Below, piece after piece: positions 10,480-22,767 of a DNA stretch of 64,000 nucleotides. Within the stretch, counting starts at the first letter, position 1. Each line of letters begins with the position of its first letter. Position numbers and translations under genes: made by a program. The notes beneath the pieces are model-generated. The model did not search any database. It was not told the DNA's origin and was given only the letters and a program-made list of their open reading frames with translations. Origin of the DNA: Hevea brasiliensis (taxonomy: Eukaryota > Streptophyta > Magnoliopsida > Malpighiales > Euphorbiaceae); assembly GCF_030052815.1 (NCBI RefSeq), contig NC_079495.1, positions 112,865,677 through 112,929,676 of the forward strand. The letters run 5' to 3'.

Positions 10480-13400
10480 TCACACCCTACCCCTCTGTAA
10501 GGCATAACATGATCCCATAGTATACCTAATGAATTACCAACTTCGCCTACTGATAACCCATTAAATACACTACAAGGGATTTTTAAAACTTTTCTTACTT
10601 CTTTTACAGTGGTGAGCACTATTTATAGGTGTTAAAAACCTTTTTGAACTGAGGTGAATTAACTAACACATTTAGACTATTAGTAATTTCTGTAAAAATT
10701 TTTTTTTTTGGCAGAGTGCCCTCTGTATTTTGGATAAAATAGTTCTTCAGAAAACCTATAAAAAGTACTTCAATATATTTCCAATCTCAACTCCAATATT
10801 TTTCTCAACACAACATATTTCTCAACTCAAATCCACAGTGATTTTTCAAAGACTGAGATACAAGAAATATAATACAATTTTTACAAGCCAAAATAACTCA
10901 TAATTATTTTACAACTTCAAGGTACAATTTGAATTTACAACTGCTCAAAATCAAAAACAATATGTACATACAGTGAACATACATTACAGTATAAAATGCA
11001 AAATGTGGTATACTCGTTATACCCAAAAATCTCTCGCTGGAGGTACTAGCAGCCTAGTTTCTTTATACTGTTTGTCTGTCTACTGCGGCGGCAATGAAAG
11101 CTATCATTTGAGACAATGTCTCAGTGGTTCACAACATTAACCAAATACAATTTAAATCACAATTCATAATCATTTAAATGATGGATATGTAAAATCATAG
11201 TTAAATTCAAGACAATGAGTGTCAGAAGGAATTTAACACAATATCACAATAAATCTCAGAGATCAAAACATAGTTAACTTCAAAAGACAGTAAATGTCAA
11301 TAAGGATTTAACTCCATTTCACAATCTCATAATACAAATCAATAAATCACACACAGCTTAATCATGTTCCAAAGTTCAATTCGTCCCAAAAGCCGATGGC
11401 TAATGAGGTATTCAATTCGTCCCAAAAGTCAATGACTAATGAGGAATAACATAGCCAGCTAGCAAAAATATGAGTACTCATCCAATTCGTCCTCAACAGG
11501 CACACACCTCAACACTTCAGCCAGAGAAGGAATTCAATTCGTCCCACTAGACAAGCTAGCGAGGAATACAATCAATATACATGATAGCTGTGGTTTCAAA
11601 CCATTTCTAATACTTTTCAATCAATAAGTATCCATCAATATCATTCAAACAATTTTTCACAGTTTCACAATTCAAAACAACAATATATAAATAGTCATAA
11701 TTTATTTCAATTGAAAATAATTCAAAAGAAATAGATGTTGTGCACAAACACAATTTAAAACAATAACATACAATTAATCATATGAAATATTATTCAGAGC
11801 AAAATCAGTTGAAAACTAGTTGTGCACAAACCTCGATAAGCGTCTCTGATGCGGACTCGTATTTCCGTCCCTTTTCCTGAGTCTTTGCTAACTGAGAAAC
11901 ACAATTTGAAGTGTTTCAGTACTAAATTAAACTGTATCTATCGATAATGTTTGACAAATAATTCACTGAAAGCTATTATTTGCTTAATCACCTAATATAT
12001 CGACCCTCGATGCGTTTTAGGTAAATTAGGTTTTAGTGTCATTAATATGTCACATTCGATAGGGTTTTAGGGTTGGTACGTTTTACCAAACTCATTTCCT
12101 TGTTTAGTGCATTTTAATGCAACTTGCTGGATTCCGGGATACTAGTTTGACATAGCCGGACGACCTAGTTCCCTCGGTTTTCGGGTTTCGGTCAAAACTA
12201 CAAACTTGTAGATCTATGTCTTATGGAACGCGAGGAAAAATTTTAGGTCATTATGAGTTAAGTAGACCAAGTTATGGTCATTATACTATTGCTGGTCAAA
12301 TGGCATCAAATTAGGTCAATTTTAGGTCAATTTGGTCAACTTTGGTTCGGCCAGTTTTTGGACCCGAACTTGTGCAAGCTTTTTGACTTGCTTCTGGTCA
12401 TTTCTGGGCTTTTGTGTCTTCATAAGACTTGTAGGTATGGGTCTTAACTATTCATGGTTAAAATTTCAGGTCAATTGGACCTGTTTTGAGTGAGTTATGG
12501 GCTAAATACTAACTGCTGCCCAAATGGTCAGTTTTCAGGTTTCAATTGCACTTAATCCGAATTGGTCATTTTTCATGTCACCTTGCAAGCAGAATTTTGG
12601 TATGCTTTCTCAATGAAAGTTGGCACATTTTGTGCCTAGTTTCACCTCCAATTGGTCTCATACCAATTGAGGTTACACATTTAAATTTATAGGCTAAAAT
12701 GTATACTGCCCTTAATTACCTTACTTATACATGTATCCATTACACATTTAATTGCTATATATCCACTTCCCTTACCAATTCTGTTTTGGTACATTACCAA
12801 AACCACATACCTCTTCACTTTAAAGTCACTTTAGGCAGATTACACACATCCTCAATACACCAAAGAAACTCAAATTTACAAAGTCTAAGTATAATCACAT
12901 ATACACATAAACATTACTCATTCTTACATACACTTTACACAACCAATCTATATACATATCCATCAATCCTCAATGTCAATATTCTGCCAATACCTTCATG
13001 AACTCATACATTTATCAAAGTGTCCCAAGGCTGCCGCAAAGCTTCACCATGCCAAAGTATCCATAATTCGTCAACTTCAATCCCCATTGTACAATCACCA
13101 CATATACATGGAATTTAACTACTAGGACTTTAAATCACCCTATTCATCATAATTTCTCATCAAATATACGTAAAATAAATCATCAAATACACAACTCCAT
13201 GGCTGTCCAAACTGGATATATCAAGAACTCTTCAAACTTGAAAATTTTCTTCACAAAGCACACACCCATAACATGTACACAAAGTTTAACAAAGCAACAT
13301 TCAAAAATGTAAACTTACCTATGGTTGGAGCTTGCTAAACCTTGATTAAACTTCTTGATTTTGGTATCAAGCTCTTCCTTATGATGTGTAGACAATCTTT

Positions 13401-14199
13401 AATGAAGAAACCTAAGTGATTAGAAGTGAAATGAGGGAGAGGATGAAGCTTCAAGCTACACGGCAATGGAGGACTTTCTCTTCTTCAATTCGGCAAAGTT
13501 GAGAGGGTTTGGAGAAGATAAAGTTTCAGCTTGTATAATGGAATTACAGCTGCCCCATTATGTTTTTATTTTATTCCTTTAGTGGCCCACTCACTCAATT
13601 AATCATATAATATGTTAAATTCCCACTTATTCCACATTAAACCCTTAATTCTTGCTATTCACTTTAGGTACCACCAAATTAATTTTTCATTTTATTTTCT
13701 AAGTGTAATATTATTTATTTTTAATGGAAATTTAGGTCAAAAGACAATTCGGGATGTCAAATGACCATAATGCCCCTGTTCGGGTTGCATTCCCGATTTT
13801 TCGGTAACATCGGGTTTTGTCTATTTTTCGATTTCTCAGTTTTCCTTGTACTAATAATTTAATTTTTCTTTGATATTTCTAATGATATTCCTACTTCAAT
13901 TGATGTCTCTTTAAGTCCTAAAAATATTTTCCAGGATTCCCCGCGGTCCAGGGCCAGTCAACGGTCCATGCCGTGACTTCCCGGTGCGGTCACCCATCGT
14001 TAGGGTTCCCGGCTCGCTTAACTTGATCACATTTCTTTGCTATTATTTTTCCTTTGTTTTTCTTGTATTTTCTTTTCTTGTATTTCATTATTTTATGTCT
14101 TCTCACTCATATCGAAGTGTAATTCTAGGCATCCTAGCTGTCCGGACAACACTGGTCACCGGAGCAGTAGAACGCACTACCGAACTTAGGGGTGTTACA
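10480..14199 (-). repeat. Element B left LTR (3' LTR in element sense)
   Basis: Starts tgtcacaccctacccctctg and ends ttaggggtgttaca. Both ends repeat in 19046-22762. It carries stem-loop modules at about 11380-11575, TTGACC-rich sequence on the sense strand at 12190-12477, and the cross-family block at 13985-14022. Confidence 0.95.
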
Positions 14200-14217
14200 A
14201 TTCTCCCCCCCTTAAAT
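14200..14217 (-). other. Polypurine tract of element B
   Basis: The minus strand reads TTTAAGGGGGGGAGAAT, directly against the LTR start. Confidence 0.85.
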
Positions 14218-14245
14218 AAATTTCGTCTCGAAATTTTACCTGGCA

Positions 14246-15004
14246 TTAGTCTCTGAATAGCTGTGGGTGCTGTCTCCTCATATCCTCTTCACGTTCCCAA
14301 GTAGCTTCCTGGCCTGAATGATGGTTCCACAGCACTTTAACCAAGTGTATCTGTTTGTTCCTTAGCTGCTTCACCTCATATGCCAGAATTTTTATGGGTT
14401 CTTCCTCATATGAGAGGTCTGGTTTTACCTCAATCTCTTCAACTGATAGTACATGAGATGGGTCAGATCTGTACCTCCTTAACATGGACACATGGAAGAC
14501 AATGTGTATCCTTGCTAGCTCTGGAGGTAATGCCAACCGATATGCCAAAGGACCCACTCTTTCCAGAACCTCATATGGTCCGATGAAACGAGGACTCAGT
14601 TTCCCCTTTCTGCCAAATCTCATAATCTTCTTCCAAGGAGAAACTTTGAGGAATACCTTATCACCCACTGCATATTCAATATCTCTTCTTTTCAAATCAA
14701 CATAGGACTTCTGACGGTCTGATGCAGCCTTGAGTCTATCTCTAATCACTCTGATCTTTTCCTCTGTCTGCTGAACAATTTCTGGCCCAATCATCTTCCT
14801 TTCACCTACTTCATCCCAACATAAGGGAGTTCTGCACTTCCTGCCATACAATGCTTCATATGGAGGCATCCCAATGCTTAATTGGTAGCTGTTGTTATAA
14901 GCAAACTCAATCAAAGGCAAGTGTGTATCCCAACTACCTTCAAATTCAATCACACAAGTCCGTAGCATATCCTCCAATATCTGAATAACCCTTTCGGTGG
15001 CCAT
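14246..15004 (-). pseudogene. Element B integrase C-terminal domain and chromodomain (open frame)
   Basis: A 252-residue open frame. It begins within the core at ERVIQILEDMLR, runs through FAYNNSY, the C-terminal domain FIGPYEVLERVGPLAYRLALP, and a complete chromodomain (LRNKQIHLVKVLW, EATWERE), ending PQLFRD at the stop 14246-14248. The aromatic cage-type tryptophans that are mutated in A (LW to stop) and C (ATW to ATC) are both kept here. No intron interrupts Q-I at the point where A and C are interrupted. The ATG at 15004 is not a real start; this is the downstream part of Gag-Pol. Upstream breaks mean the intact domain cannot be made as part of a full protein. Confidence 0.85.
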
Positions 15005-15645
15005 GCATGCGTGGGTGGAATCTTTGTGCTAAAGTTCAATCTAGTTCCTAGGGCTCTCTGAAGACTACCCCATAATCTAGAAGTGAACCTAGGATCTTTG
15101 TCGAACACAATTGATCGCACTCCATGCGGTTTACAATCTCATATATGTACAATCTGCCAATCTTTCCGTGCTATAGTCCATCCGAATCGGCAAAAGTGAG
15201 CGGACTTGGTCAATCTGTCAACTATAACCCATACTGCATCATGACTACTTTGTGTCCTTGGAAGTCCTGTAACAAAATCCATAGTTATTCATTCCCATTT
15301 CCACTCTGGTACTGACAAAGGATGTAACAAACCAGCTGGAACTTGATTTTCTGCCTTTACTTGCTGACAAGTTAGGCATTTGGAAACAAATTCAGCTATA
15401 TCTCTTTTCATACCCATCCACCTGTAATGCTCTTTCAGCCCTCTGTACATTTTAGTTCCACCAGGGTGCATAGCAAATGGAGACTCATGTGCTTCCTTCA
15501 TAATGATCTGTCTCAATTCAGCATCATTAGGAACGCACATTCTGCTCTGATGTAGCAATAAACCATCATCTCTCATAGAGAATTCAGGTTTCTTGCCTGC
15601 TGACTTCTTTCGGTAACCGATATTTTTCATCACTCTGGCGACCAT
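15005..15645 (-). pseudogene. Element B integrase N-terminal and catalytic core, broken
   Basis: The zinc domain is clear in the open part 15289-15645 (HESPFAMHPGGTKMY, CLTCQQVKAENQ). The frame then hits TGA directly before [10 protein letters not shown], where relatives have an arginine codon, so a C-to-T change would explain it. From 15005 to 15288 the core is recognisable ([16 protein letters not shown]) but shifted by several small deletions. The glutamate region, TDGQ in relatives, is scrambled. Confidence 0.8.
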
Positions 15646-15686
15646 TACGATCGATCAATCAACACCGGCTGTACATGCCATGCAAC

Positions 15687-16415
15687 TCATCTGTCCTCAT
15701 CATCAATCTCTAAACTGGCATGCTGTGCTTTCAATTCACATACCATGGACAAAGAAGAAACTCTGAGACTTGCCATAGTCTTGCGACTTAAGGCGTCAGC
15801 CACTACATTTGCTTTCCCTAGCTGATAGTCTATTAAGCAATCATAATCTTTGATAAGTTCTAACCATCTCCTCTGCCTCAAATTTAATTCCTTCTGGGTG
15901 CCTAAGTACTTCAAGCTCTTGTGATCTGTGTAAATGTAGCATTTCTCCCCATACAAATAATGTCTCCAGATTTTCAGAGCAAAAACAATAGCTGCTAACT
16001 CCAGGTCATGTGTTGGGTAATTCCTCTCATGCGGTTTCAGCTGGCGTGATGCATAAGCAATGACATTCGATCTTGCATCGATACAGCCTAACCTATTGTG
16101 AGAAGCATCACTATAAACTGTGTATTCTTTACCCGGAGTAGGTAAAGTGAGGACTGGAGCTTCAGTCAAACACCTCTTCAACTCATCAAAACTTTGCTGA
16201 CATTTATTTGTCCACTGAAATTTTACATCTTTCCGAAGCAGTTTGGTCAATGGAGAAGATAACATAGAAAATCCCTTCACAAACCGACGGTAATATCCAG
16301 CTAGACCCAGAAAACTGCGAATTTCTGTGATGTTCCTGGGCGGCTTCCAATTAAGGATAGCTTCTACCTTGCTGGAATCTACCTTGATCCCTTCAGCTGA
16401 CACAACATGTCCCAA
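15687..16415 (-). pseudogene. Element B reverse transcriptase end and RNase H
   Basis: Reads [29 protein letters not shown], then RNase [53 protein letters not shown], ending in the RNase H tail [17 protein letters not shown]. It is continuous with the frame at 16430-17686 except for a one-base loss near 16430, where relatives read CEFWL and this copy reads CEFG then stop. RNase H aspartates and the glutamate of HDLEL are present. Confidence 0.87.
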
Positions 16416-16429
16416 AAAGGAGATTTCTT

Positions 16430-17686
16430 TCAGCCAAATTCACATTTCGACAATTTGGCGTATAGCTGTTTCTCCCTTAAATTCTGTAGTACAATCCGCA
16501 GATGTCTGTCATGCTCCTCTGCATTCCTTGAATATATCAAAATGTCATCAATAAACACCACCACAAATTGATCAAGATATGGTCTGAAGATAGTGTTCAT
16601 CAAATCCATAAAAGCAGCTGGAGCATTTGTTAACCCGAATGGCATTACTAAAAACTCATAGTGGCCATACCGAGTTCTGAAAGCAGTTTTTGGAATACTC
16701 TGCTCTTGCACCTTCAACTGATAATAACCAGATCGCAAATCAATTTTGGAGAATACCGGTGCACCCTTCAACTGATCAAACAGATCATCAATGCGAGGCA
16801 CGGGATATCTATGCTTTAGTGTCACCTTATTCAACTGTCGGTAATCTATACATAAGCGAAGAGTACCATCCTTCTTCTTAACAAACAACACTGGTGCTCC
16901 CCAAGGTGACACACTAGGGCGGATGAAGCCCTTTTCAAGTAGTTCTTGCAATTGTATCTTCAACTCCTTCAACTCTGATGGTGCCATTCTGTATGGCGTT
17001 ATAGAGATTGGATCCACACCAGGCATAACATTAATTTCAAACTGCACTTCTCTTTCCGGAGGTAATCCTGGCAATTCATCAGGAAACACATCTGGAAAGT
17101 CATATACTGTAGGGATGTCCTTCAATGCTGGACTCCCCACTTGGGTGTCTACCACATGTGCCAAGTAGGCTTCACACCCCTTTCGGATCATTTTTCTGGC
17201 TAGTACAGCCGAAATGATGTTTGATGGCAATAACTGCCTTTCCCCATGTATTACCACATCACTGTACCGAGGAAGGCCAAAAGTGACTGTCTTCAGCCTA
17301 CAGTCAATCATGGCATGATGCCTAGCTAACCAATCCATGCCCAAGATGATATCATAATCTCTGAAGGGCATTTCAATGAGATCGGACAGAAAAGTGTGTC
17401 TTTGGATCACCAAAGGACAATCTCTATACATTCTATTAACCCTGACTTCCTGTCCTAGTGGACTTGTTACTATCACCTCAAAGTCCATTTTTGTACATGG
17501 AACAGCAATGCAATCAATGATGCTAGCACTCACATAAGAATAGGTAGAGCCCGGATCAAATAACACAAACACATTTTGGTTAAAAGTTGAGAAGGTACTA
17601 GCCACAACATCAGATGTCTCGGCCTCTTCCCTCTGTCTCATTGCATAGACTCTGACCGGAGCACTGTCTTGCTCTGAATGTTTCAC
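16430..17686 (-). pseudogene. Element B protease and reverse transcriptase (long open frame)
   Basis: 418 residues without a stop. The protease active site reads [12 protein letters not shown] at about residues 37-48, [11 protein letters not shown] follows near residue 116, then the linker [15 protein letters not shown]. Reverse transcriptase shows [44 protein letters not shown] and the intact catalytic loop [12 protein letters not shown]. It is the best preserved polymerase in the window. It ends at the one-base frameshift near 16430. The first Met is not a true start; the frame is an internal part of Gag-Pol. Confidence 0.9.
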
Positions 17687-17689
17687 TGT

Positions 17690-18855
17690 GCCTTGGCTGC
17701 CTACTGGGTTACCTCTACCCCTGCCTCTACCTCTACTAGGTGGTTGTGAACTTCTAGTGACAGGGCCTTGAACTGACCCTTCTGCAGTAGTAGGAGGTGG
17801 TCCAACTCTGCGACTACTGGTGCAATCCTTGGCAAAGTGTCCTGTGCCTCCACAGTTATAATAGGCTCCAATAGCCTTATAGCATATCCCACCATGATTT
17901 TTTCCACAAGTTTCACATTGGCGGGGAGGGTAGGAACTTCTGGTACTCTGCTGACCAGATAGGGGAGGTCTACATCACGAATATCTTTCCCTACAGATTT
18001 CTTGCCACCTCTGCCATGTCCCCATAGTTCTTCCTCTTCCCAGATGACCACTTTGGAACTCGTTCTCTTGACTTTCCCTCTTTATCTGTCTTCTCGATTT
18101 CTTTTCTCGGGAGCAGTCTCAATCTCAATTCTTTCCAACTCTAGGGCTTGAGAAATAAGTTCGAGAGAAGTTAGTGTGTTTGAAGTCGACTACTTGTACT
18201 CGATCTTGGGCTTCAAGCCAGTTTCAAACCTCTTGCATCTCTCCCTGCTAGTAGAGAGTAGACTCACTGCATAATGGCTAAGGCGGGAAAATTCTCTTTC
18301 ATACTCAGCCACTGATCTGCCCCCCTGTTTCAGACTTAGGAACTCTTGCAGCTTCTGGTCTACATAAGCATCAGGGACATATTTACGTCAATTCCCGAGA
18401 AAGTCATTCCATGTTAGCACCGCAGTTCTACTGGTGTGGGGAATGGAATTCCACCAATCATAAGCATCCCCCTGTAACAAAGACACTGAGTATTCAAATC
18501 TGAGCTCCTCTGTGCAATGCAGTTTCTTGAATACCCTATCCATCCTCTCTAACCATTGTTCAGCTTCTAGAGGATCTACTGTCCCTTTGAACTCTGTAGC
18601 CCCATATTTCATCAATTTATCATACTGCCTGGTAGGAGATTGTGGTTGTACCACTGGTGTCTGTATTGGGACTTGAGTAGGTACATTACCAGCCATTTGT
18701 TGGAATATTGCAGCCGTCTGCTGAGCGAACTGAGCAGGAAACTGCGGTACTGCAGGGGCTAGTGCAGCTGAACCACTAACATTATGTAGGCCTGGGGCAT
18801 CCCCTTGCACCTCAGCCTCAATAGATTGATCGACTGAACGATCACCCTCTTCCAT
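17690..18855 (-). pseudogene. Element B Gag with zinc knuckles, degenerate
   Basis: I place the start at the ATG 18853-18855 (MEEGDRSVDQSIEAEVQGD), matching element D. The N-terminal part is Gln/Pro-rich; the capsid domain follows (FKGTVDPLEAEQWLERMDR, DAYDWWNSIP) and hits a stop after NDFLGN at about 18388, beyond which the frame continues with KYVPDAYVDQKLQEFLSLKQ. The two knuckles lie at about 17805-17910: [12 protein letters not shown], then [14 protein letters not shown], whose first Cys has become Tyr. The long open frame at 17701-18051 is a shadow in another frame; the knuckles define the real one. Confidence 0.83.
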
Positions 18856-19025
18856 AGTCAATGCGAGGATTTTAGATCTCCTGAACAAATCACACAAGGA
18901 GATTTCCTCCCGTTAGTGCATATTTATAATGTAATGTACTATATGTATCAAACAATGATATTGAGCAGTTGTACTATGAAGAAAGAATATTCAAGTAACA
19001 TGTGGAAATAGAATTTAAAAACTTT

Positions 19026-19037
19026 GCTCTGATACCA
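19026..19037 (-). other. Primer binding site of element B (tRNA-iMet)
   Basis: The minus strand reads TGGTATCAGAGC, a perfect match to the 3' end complement of plant initiator tRNA-Met, a few bases from the LTR edge at 19046. Confidence 0.93.
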
Positions 19038-19045
19038 CTAAAACA

Positions 19046-22000
19046 TGTCACACCCTACCCCTCTGTAAGGCATAACATGATCCCGTAGTATACCTAATGA
19101 ATTACCAACTTCGCCTACTGATAACCCATTAAATACACTACAAGGGATTTTTAAAACTTTTCTTACTTCTTTTACAGTGGTGAGCACTATTTACAGGTGT
19201 TAAAAACCTTTTTGAACTGAGGTGAATTAATTAACACATTTAGACTATTAGTAATTTCTGTAAAATTTTTTTTTTTGGCAAAGTGCCCTCTGTATTTTGG
19301 ATAAAATAGTTCTTCAGAAAACCTGTAAAAAGCACTTCAATATATTTCCAATCTCAACTCCAATATTTTTCTCAACACAACATATTTCTCAACTCAAATC
19401 CACAGCAATTTTTCAAAGATTGAGATACAAGAAATATAATACAATTTTTACAAGCCAAAATAACTCATAATTATTTTACAACTTCAAGGTACAATTTGAA
19501 TTTACAATTGCTCAAAATCAAAAACAATATGTACATACAGTGAACATACATTACAGTACAAAATGAAAAATGTGGTATACTCGTTATACCCAAAAATCTC
19601 TCGCTGGAGGTACTAGCAGCCTACTCTGTGTTCTGTCATACTGTCTACTGCGACGACAATGAAAGCTATCATTTGAGACAATGTCTCAGTGGTGCACAAC
19701 ATTAACCAAATACAATTTAAATCACAATTCATAATCATTTAAATGATGGATATGTAAAATCATAGTTAAATTCAAGACAATGAGTGTCAGAAGGAATTTA
19801 ACACAATATCACAATAAATCTCAGAGATCAAAACATAGTTAACTTCAAAAGACAGTAAATGTCAATAAGGATTTAACTCCATTTCACAATCTCATAATAC
19901 AAATCAATAAATCACACACAGCTTAATCATGTTCCAAAGTTCAATTCGTCCCAAAAGCCGATGGCTAATGAGGTATTCAATTCGTCCCAAAAGTCAATGA
20001 CTAATGAGGAATAACATAGCTAGCTAGCAAAAATATGAGTACTCATCCAATTCGTCCTCAACAGGCACACACCTCAACACTTCAGCCAGAGAGGGAATTC
20101 AATTCGTCCCACTAGACAAGCTAGCGAGGAATACAATCAATATACATGATAGCTGTGGTTTCAAACCATTTCTAATACTTTTCAATCAATAAGTATCCAT
20201 CAATATCATTCAAACAATTTTTCACAGTTTCACAATTCAAAACAACAATATATAAATAGTCATAATTTATTTCAATTGAAAATAATTCAAAAGAAATAGA
20301 TGTTGTGCACAAACACAATTTAAAACAATAACATACAATTAATCATATGAAATATTATTCAGAGCAAAATCAGTTGAAAACTAGTTGTGCACAAACCTCG
20401 ATAATCGTCTCTCTGTCCGGACTCGATATTTCCTTCCCTTTTCCTGAGTCTTTGCTAACTGAGAAACACAATTTAAAGTGTTTCAGTACTAAATTAAACT
20501 GTATCTATCGATAATGTTTGACAAATAATTCACTAAAAGCTATTATTTACTTAATCACCTAATATATCGACCCTCAATGCGTTTTAGGTAAATTAGGTTT
20601 TAGAGTCATTAATATGCCACATTCGATAGGGTTTTAGGGTTGGTACGTTTTACCAAACTCATTTCCTTGTTTAGTGCATTTTAATGCAACTTGCTGGATT
20701 CCGAGATACTAGTTTGACCTAGCCGGACGACCTAGTTCCCTCAGTTTTCGGGTTTTAGTCAAAACTACAAACTTGTAGATATATGTCTTATGGAACGCGG
20801 GGCAAAATTTTAGGTCATTCTGAGTTAAGTAGACCAAGTTATGGTCATTATACTATTGCTGGTCAAATGGCATCAAATTAGGTCAATTTTAGGTCAATTT
20901 GGTCAACTTTGGTTCGGCCAATTTTTGGACCTGAACTTGTGCAAGCTTTTTGATTTACTTCTGGTCATTTTTGGACTTTGGTGTCTTCATAAGACTTGTA
21001 GGTATGGGTCTTAACTATTCATGGTTAAAATTTCAGGTCAATTGGACCTGTTTTGAGTGAGTTATGGGCTAAACACTAACTGCTGCCCAAATGGTCAGTT
21101 TTCAGGTTTCAATTGCACTTAATCCGAATTGGTCATTTTTCATGTCACCTTGCAAGCAGAATTTTGGTATGCTTTCTCAATGAAAGTTGGCACATTTTGT
21201 GCCTAGTTTCACCTCCAATTGGTCTCATACCAATTGAGGTTACACATTTAAAGTTATAGGCTAAAATGTATACTACCCTTAATTACCTTACTTATACATG
21301 TATCCATTACACATTTAATTGCTATATGTCCACTTCCCTTACCAATTCTGTTTTGGTACATTACCAAAGCCACATACCTCTTCACTTTAAAGTCACTTTG
21401 GGTAGATTACACACATCCTCAATACACCAAATAATTTCAAATTTACAAAGTCTAAGTACAATCACATATACACATAAACATTACTCATTCTTACATACAC
21501 TTTACACAACCAATCTATATACATATCCATCAATCCTCAATGTCAATATTCTGCCAATACCTTCATGAACTCATACATTTATCAAAGTGTCCCAAGGCTG
21601 CATAAAGCTTCACCATGCCAAAGTATCCATAATTCGTAAACTTCAATCCCCATTGTACAATCACCACATATACATGGAATTTAACTACTAGGACATTAAA
21701 TCACCCTATTCATCATAATTTCTCATCAAATATATGTAAAAGAAATCATCAAATACACAACTCCATGGCTGTCCAAACTGGATATATCAAGAACTCTTCA
21801 AACTTGAAAATTTTCTTCACAAAGCACACACCCATAACATGTACACAAAGTTTAACAAAGCAACATTCAAAAATGTAAACTTACCTATGGTTGGAGCTTG
21901 CTAAGCCTTGATTAAACTTCTTGATTTTGGTATCAAGCTCTTCCTTATGATGTGTAGACAATCTTTAATGAAGAAACCTAAGTGATTAGAAGTGAAATGA

Positions 22001-22762
22001 GGGAGAGGATGAAGCTTCAAGCTACACGGCAATGGAGGACTTTCTCTTCTTCAATTCGGCAAAGTTGAGAGGGTTTGGAGAAGATGAAGTTTCAGCTTGT
22101 ACAATGGAATTACAGCTGCCCCATTATGTTTTTATTTTATTCCTTTAGTGGCCCACTCACTCAATTAATCATATAATATGTTAAATTCCCACTTATTCCA
22201 CATTAAACCCTTAATTCTTGCTATTCACTTTAGGTACCACCAAATTAATTTTTCATTTTATTTTCTAAGTGTAATATTATTTATTTTTAATGGACATTTA
22301 GGTCAAAAGACAATTCGGGATGTCAAATGACCATAATGCCCTAGATCGGGTTGCATTCGATTTTTGATACTGCAAGGTTTTGTCTGTTTTTCGATTTCTC
22401 ACTTTTCCTTGTACTAATAATTTAATTTTTCTTTGATATTTCTAATGATATTCCTACTTCAATTGATGTCTCTTTAAGTCTTAAAAATATTTTCCAGGGT
22501 TCCCCGCCGTCCGGGGCCAGTCAACGGTCCACGCCGTGACTTCCCGGTGCGGTCACCCATCGTTAGGGTTCCCGGCTCGCTTAACTTGATCACATTTCTT
22601 TGCTATTATTTTTCCTTTGTTTTTCTTGTATTTTCTTTTCTTGTATTTCATTATTTTATGTCTTCTCACTCATATCGAAGTGTAATTCTAGGCATCCTAG
22701 CTGTCCGGACAACACTGGTCATCGGAGCAGTAGAACGCACTACCGAACTTAGGGGTGTTACA
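19046..22762 (-). repeat. Element B right LTR (5' LTR in element sense)
   Basis: 3717 bp, starting tgtcacaccctacccctctg and ending ttaggggtgttaca. It is nearly the same as 10480-14199. Differences are scattered, such as catag/cgtag near the start and the deleted cgc near 21600. The long plus-strand frame 22547-23194 crosses its end into element A and is chance. Confidence 0.95.
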
Positions 22763-22767
22763 CATAG
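22763..22767. repeat. Target site duplication CATAG, right of element B
   Basis: Second copy of the 5-bp duplication; the A LTR resumes directly after it with tttggcacttatgg. Confidence 0.97.

Larger units (their letters stand above)
10480..22762 (-). mobile_element. Element B: complete Ty3/gypsy chromovirus nested in element A
   Basis: 12,283 bp, bounded by CATAG duplications. LTRs of 3720 and 3717 bp flank an internal region with primer site, gag, protease-reverse transcriptase, RNase H, integrase, chromodomain and polypurine tract, all on the minus strand. The two LTRs differ only sparsely in the stretches I compared, so it is the freshest clearly dated insertion here. It belongs to the same clade as A but a different LTR family, and its integrase lacks the putative intron. 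Stops and frameshifts in gag, reverse transcriptase and integrase make it non-autonomous. Confidence 0.93.

Noticed and set aside
11380..11575. Possible CRISPR-like array
   Set aside because: The aattcgtccc modules are few, irregularly spaced and inside a plant LTR; no cas genes.
17701..18051. 116-codon minus-strand frame in element B
   Set aside because: The zinc knuckles of Gag are in a different frame of the same strand; this frame is a shadow.
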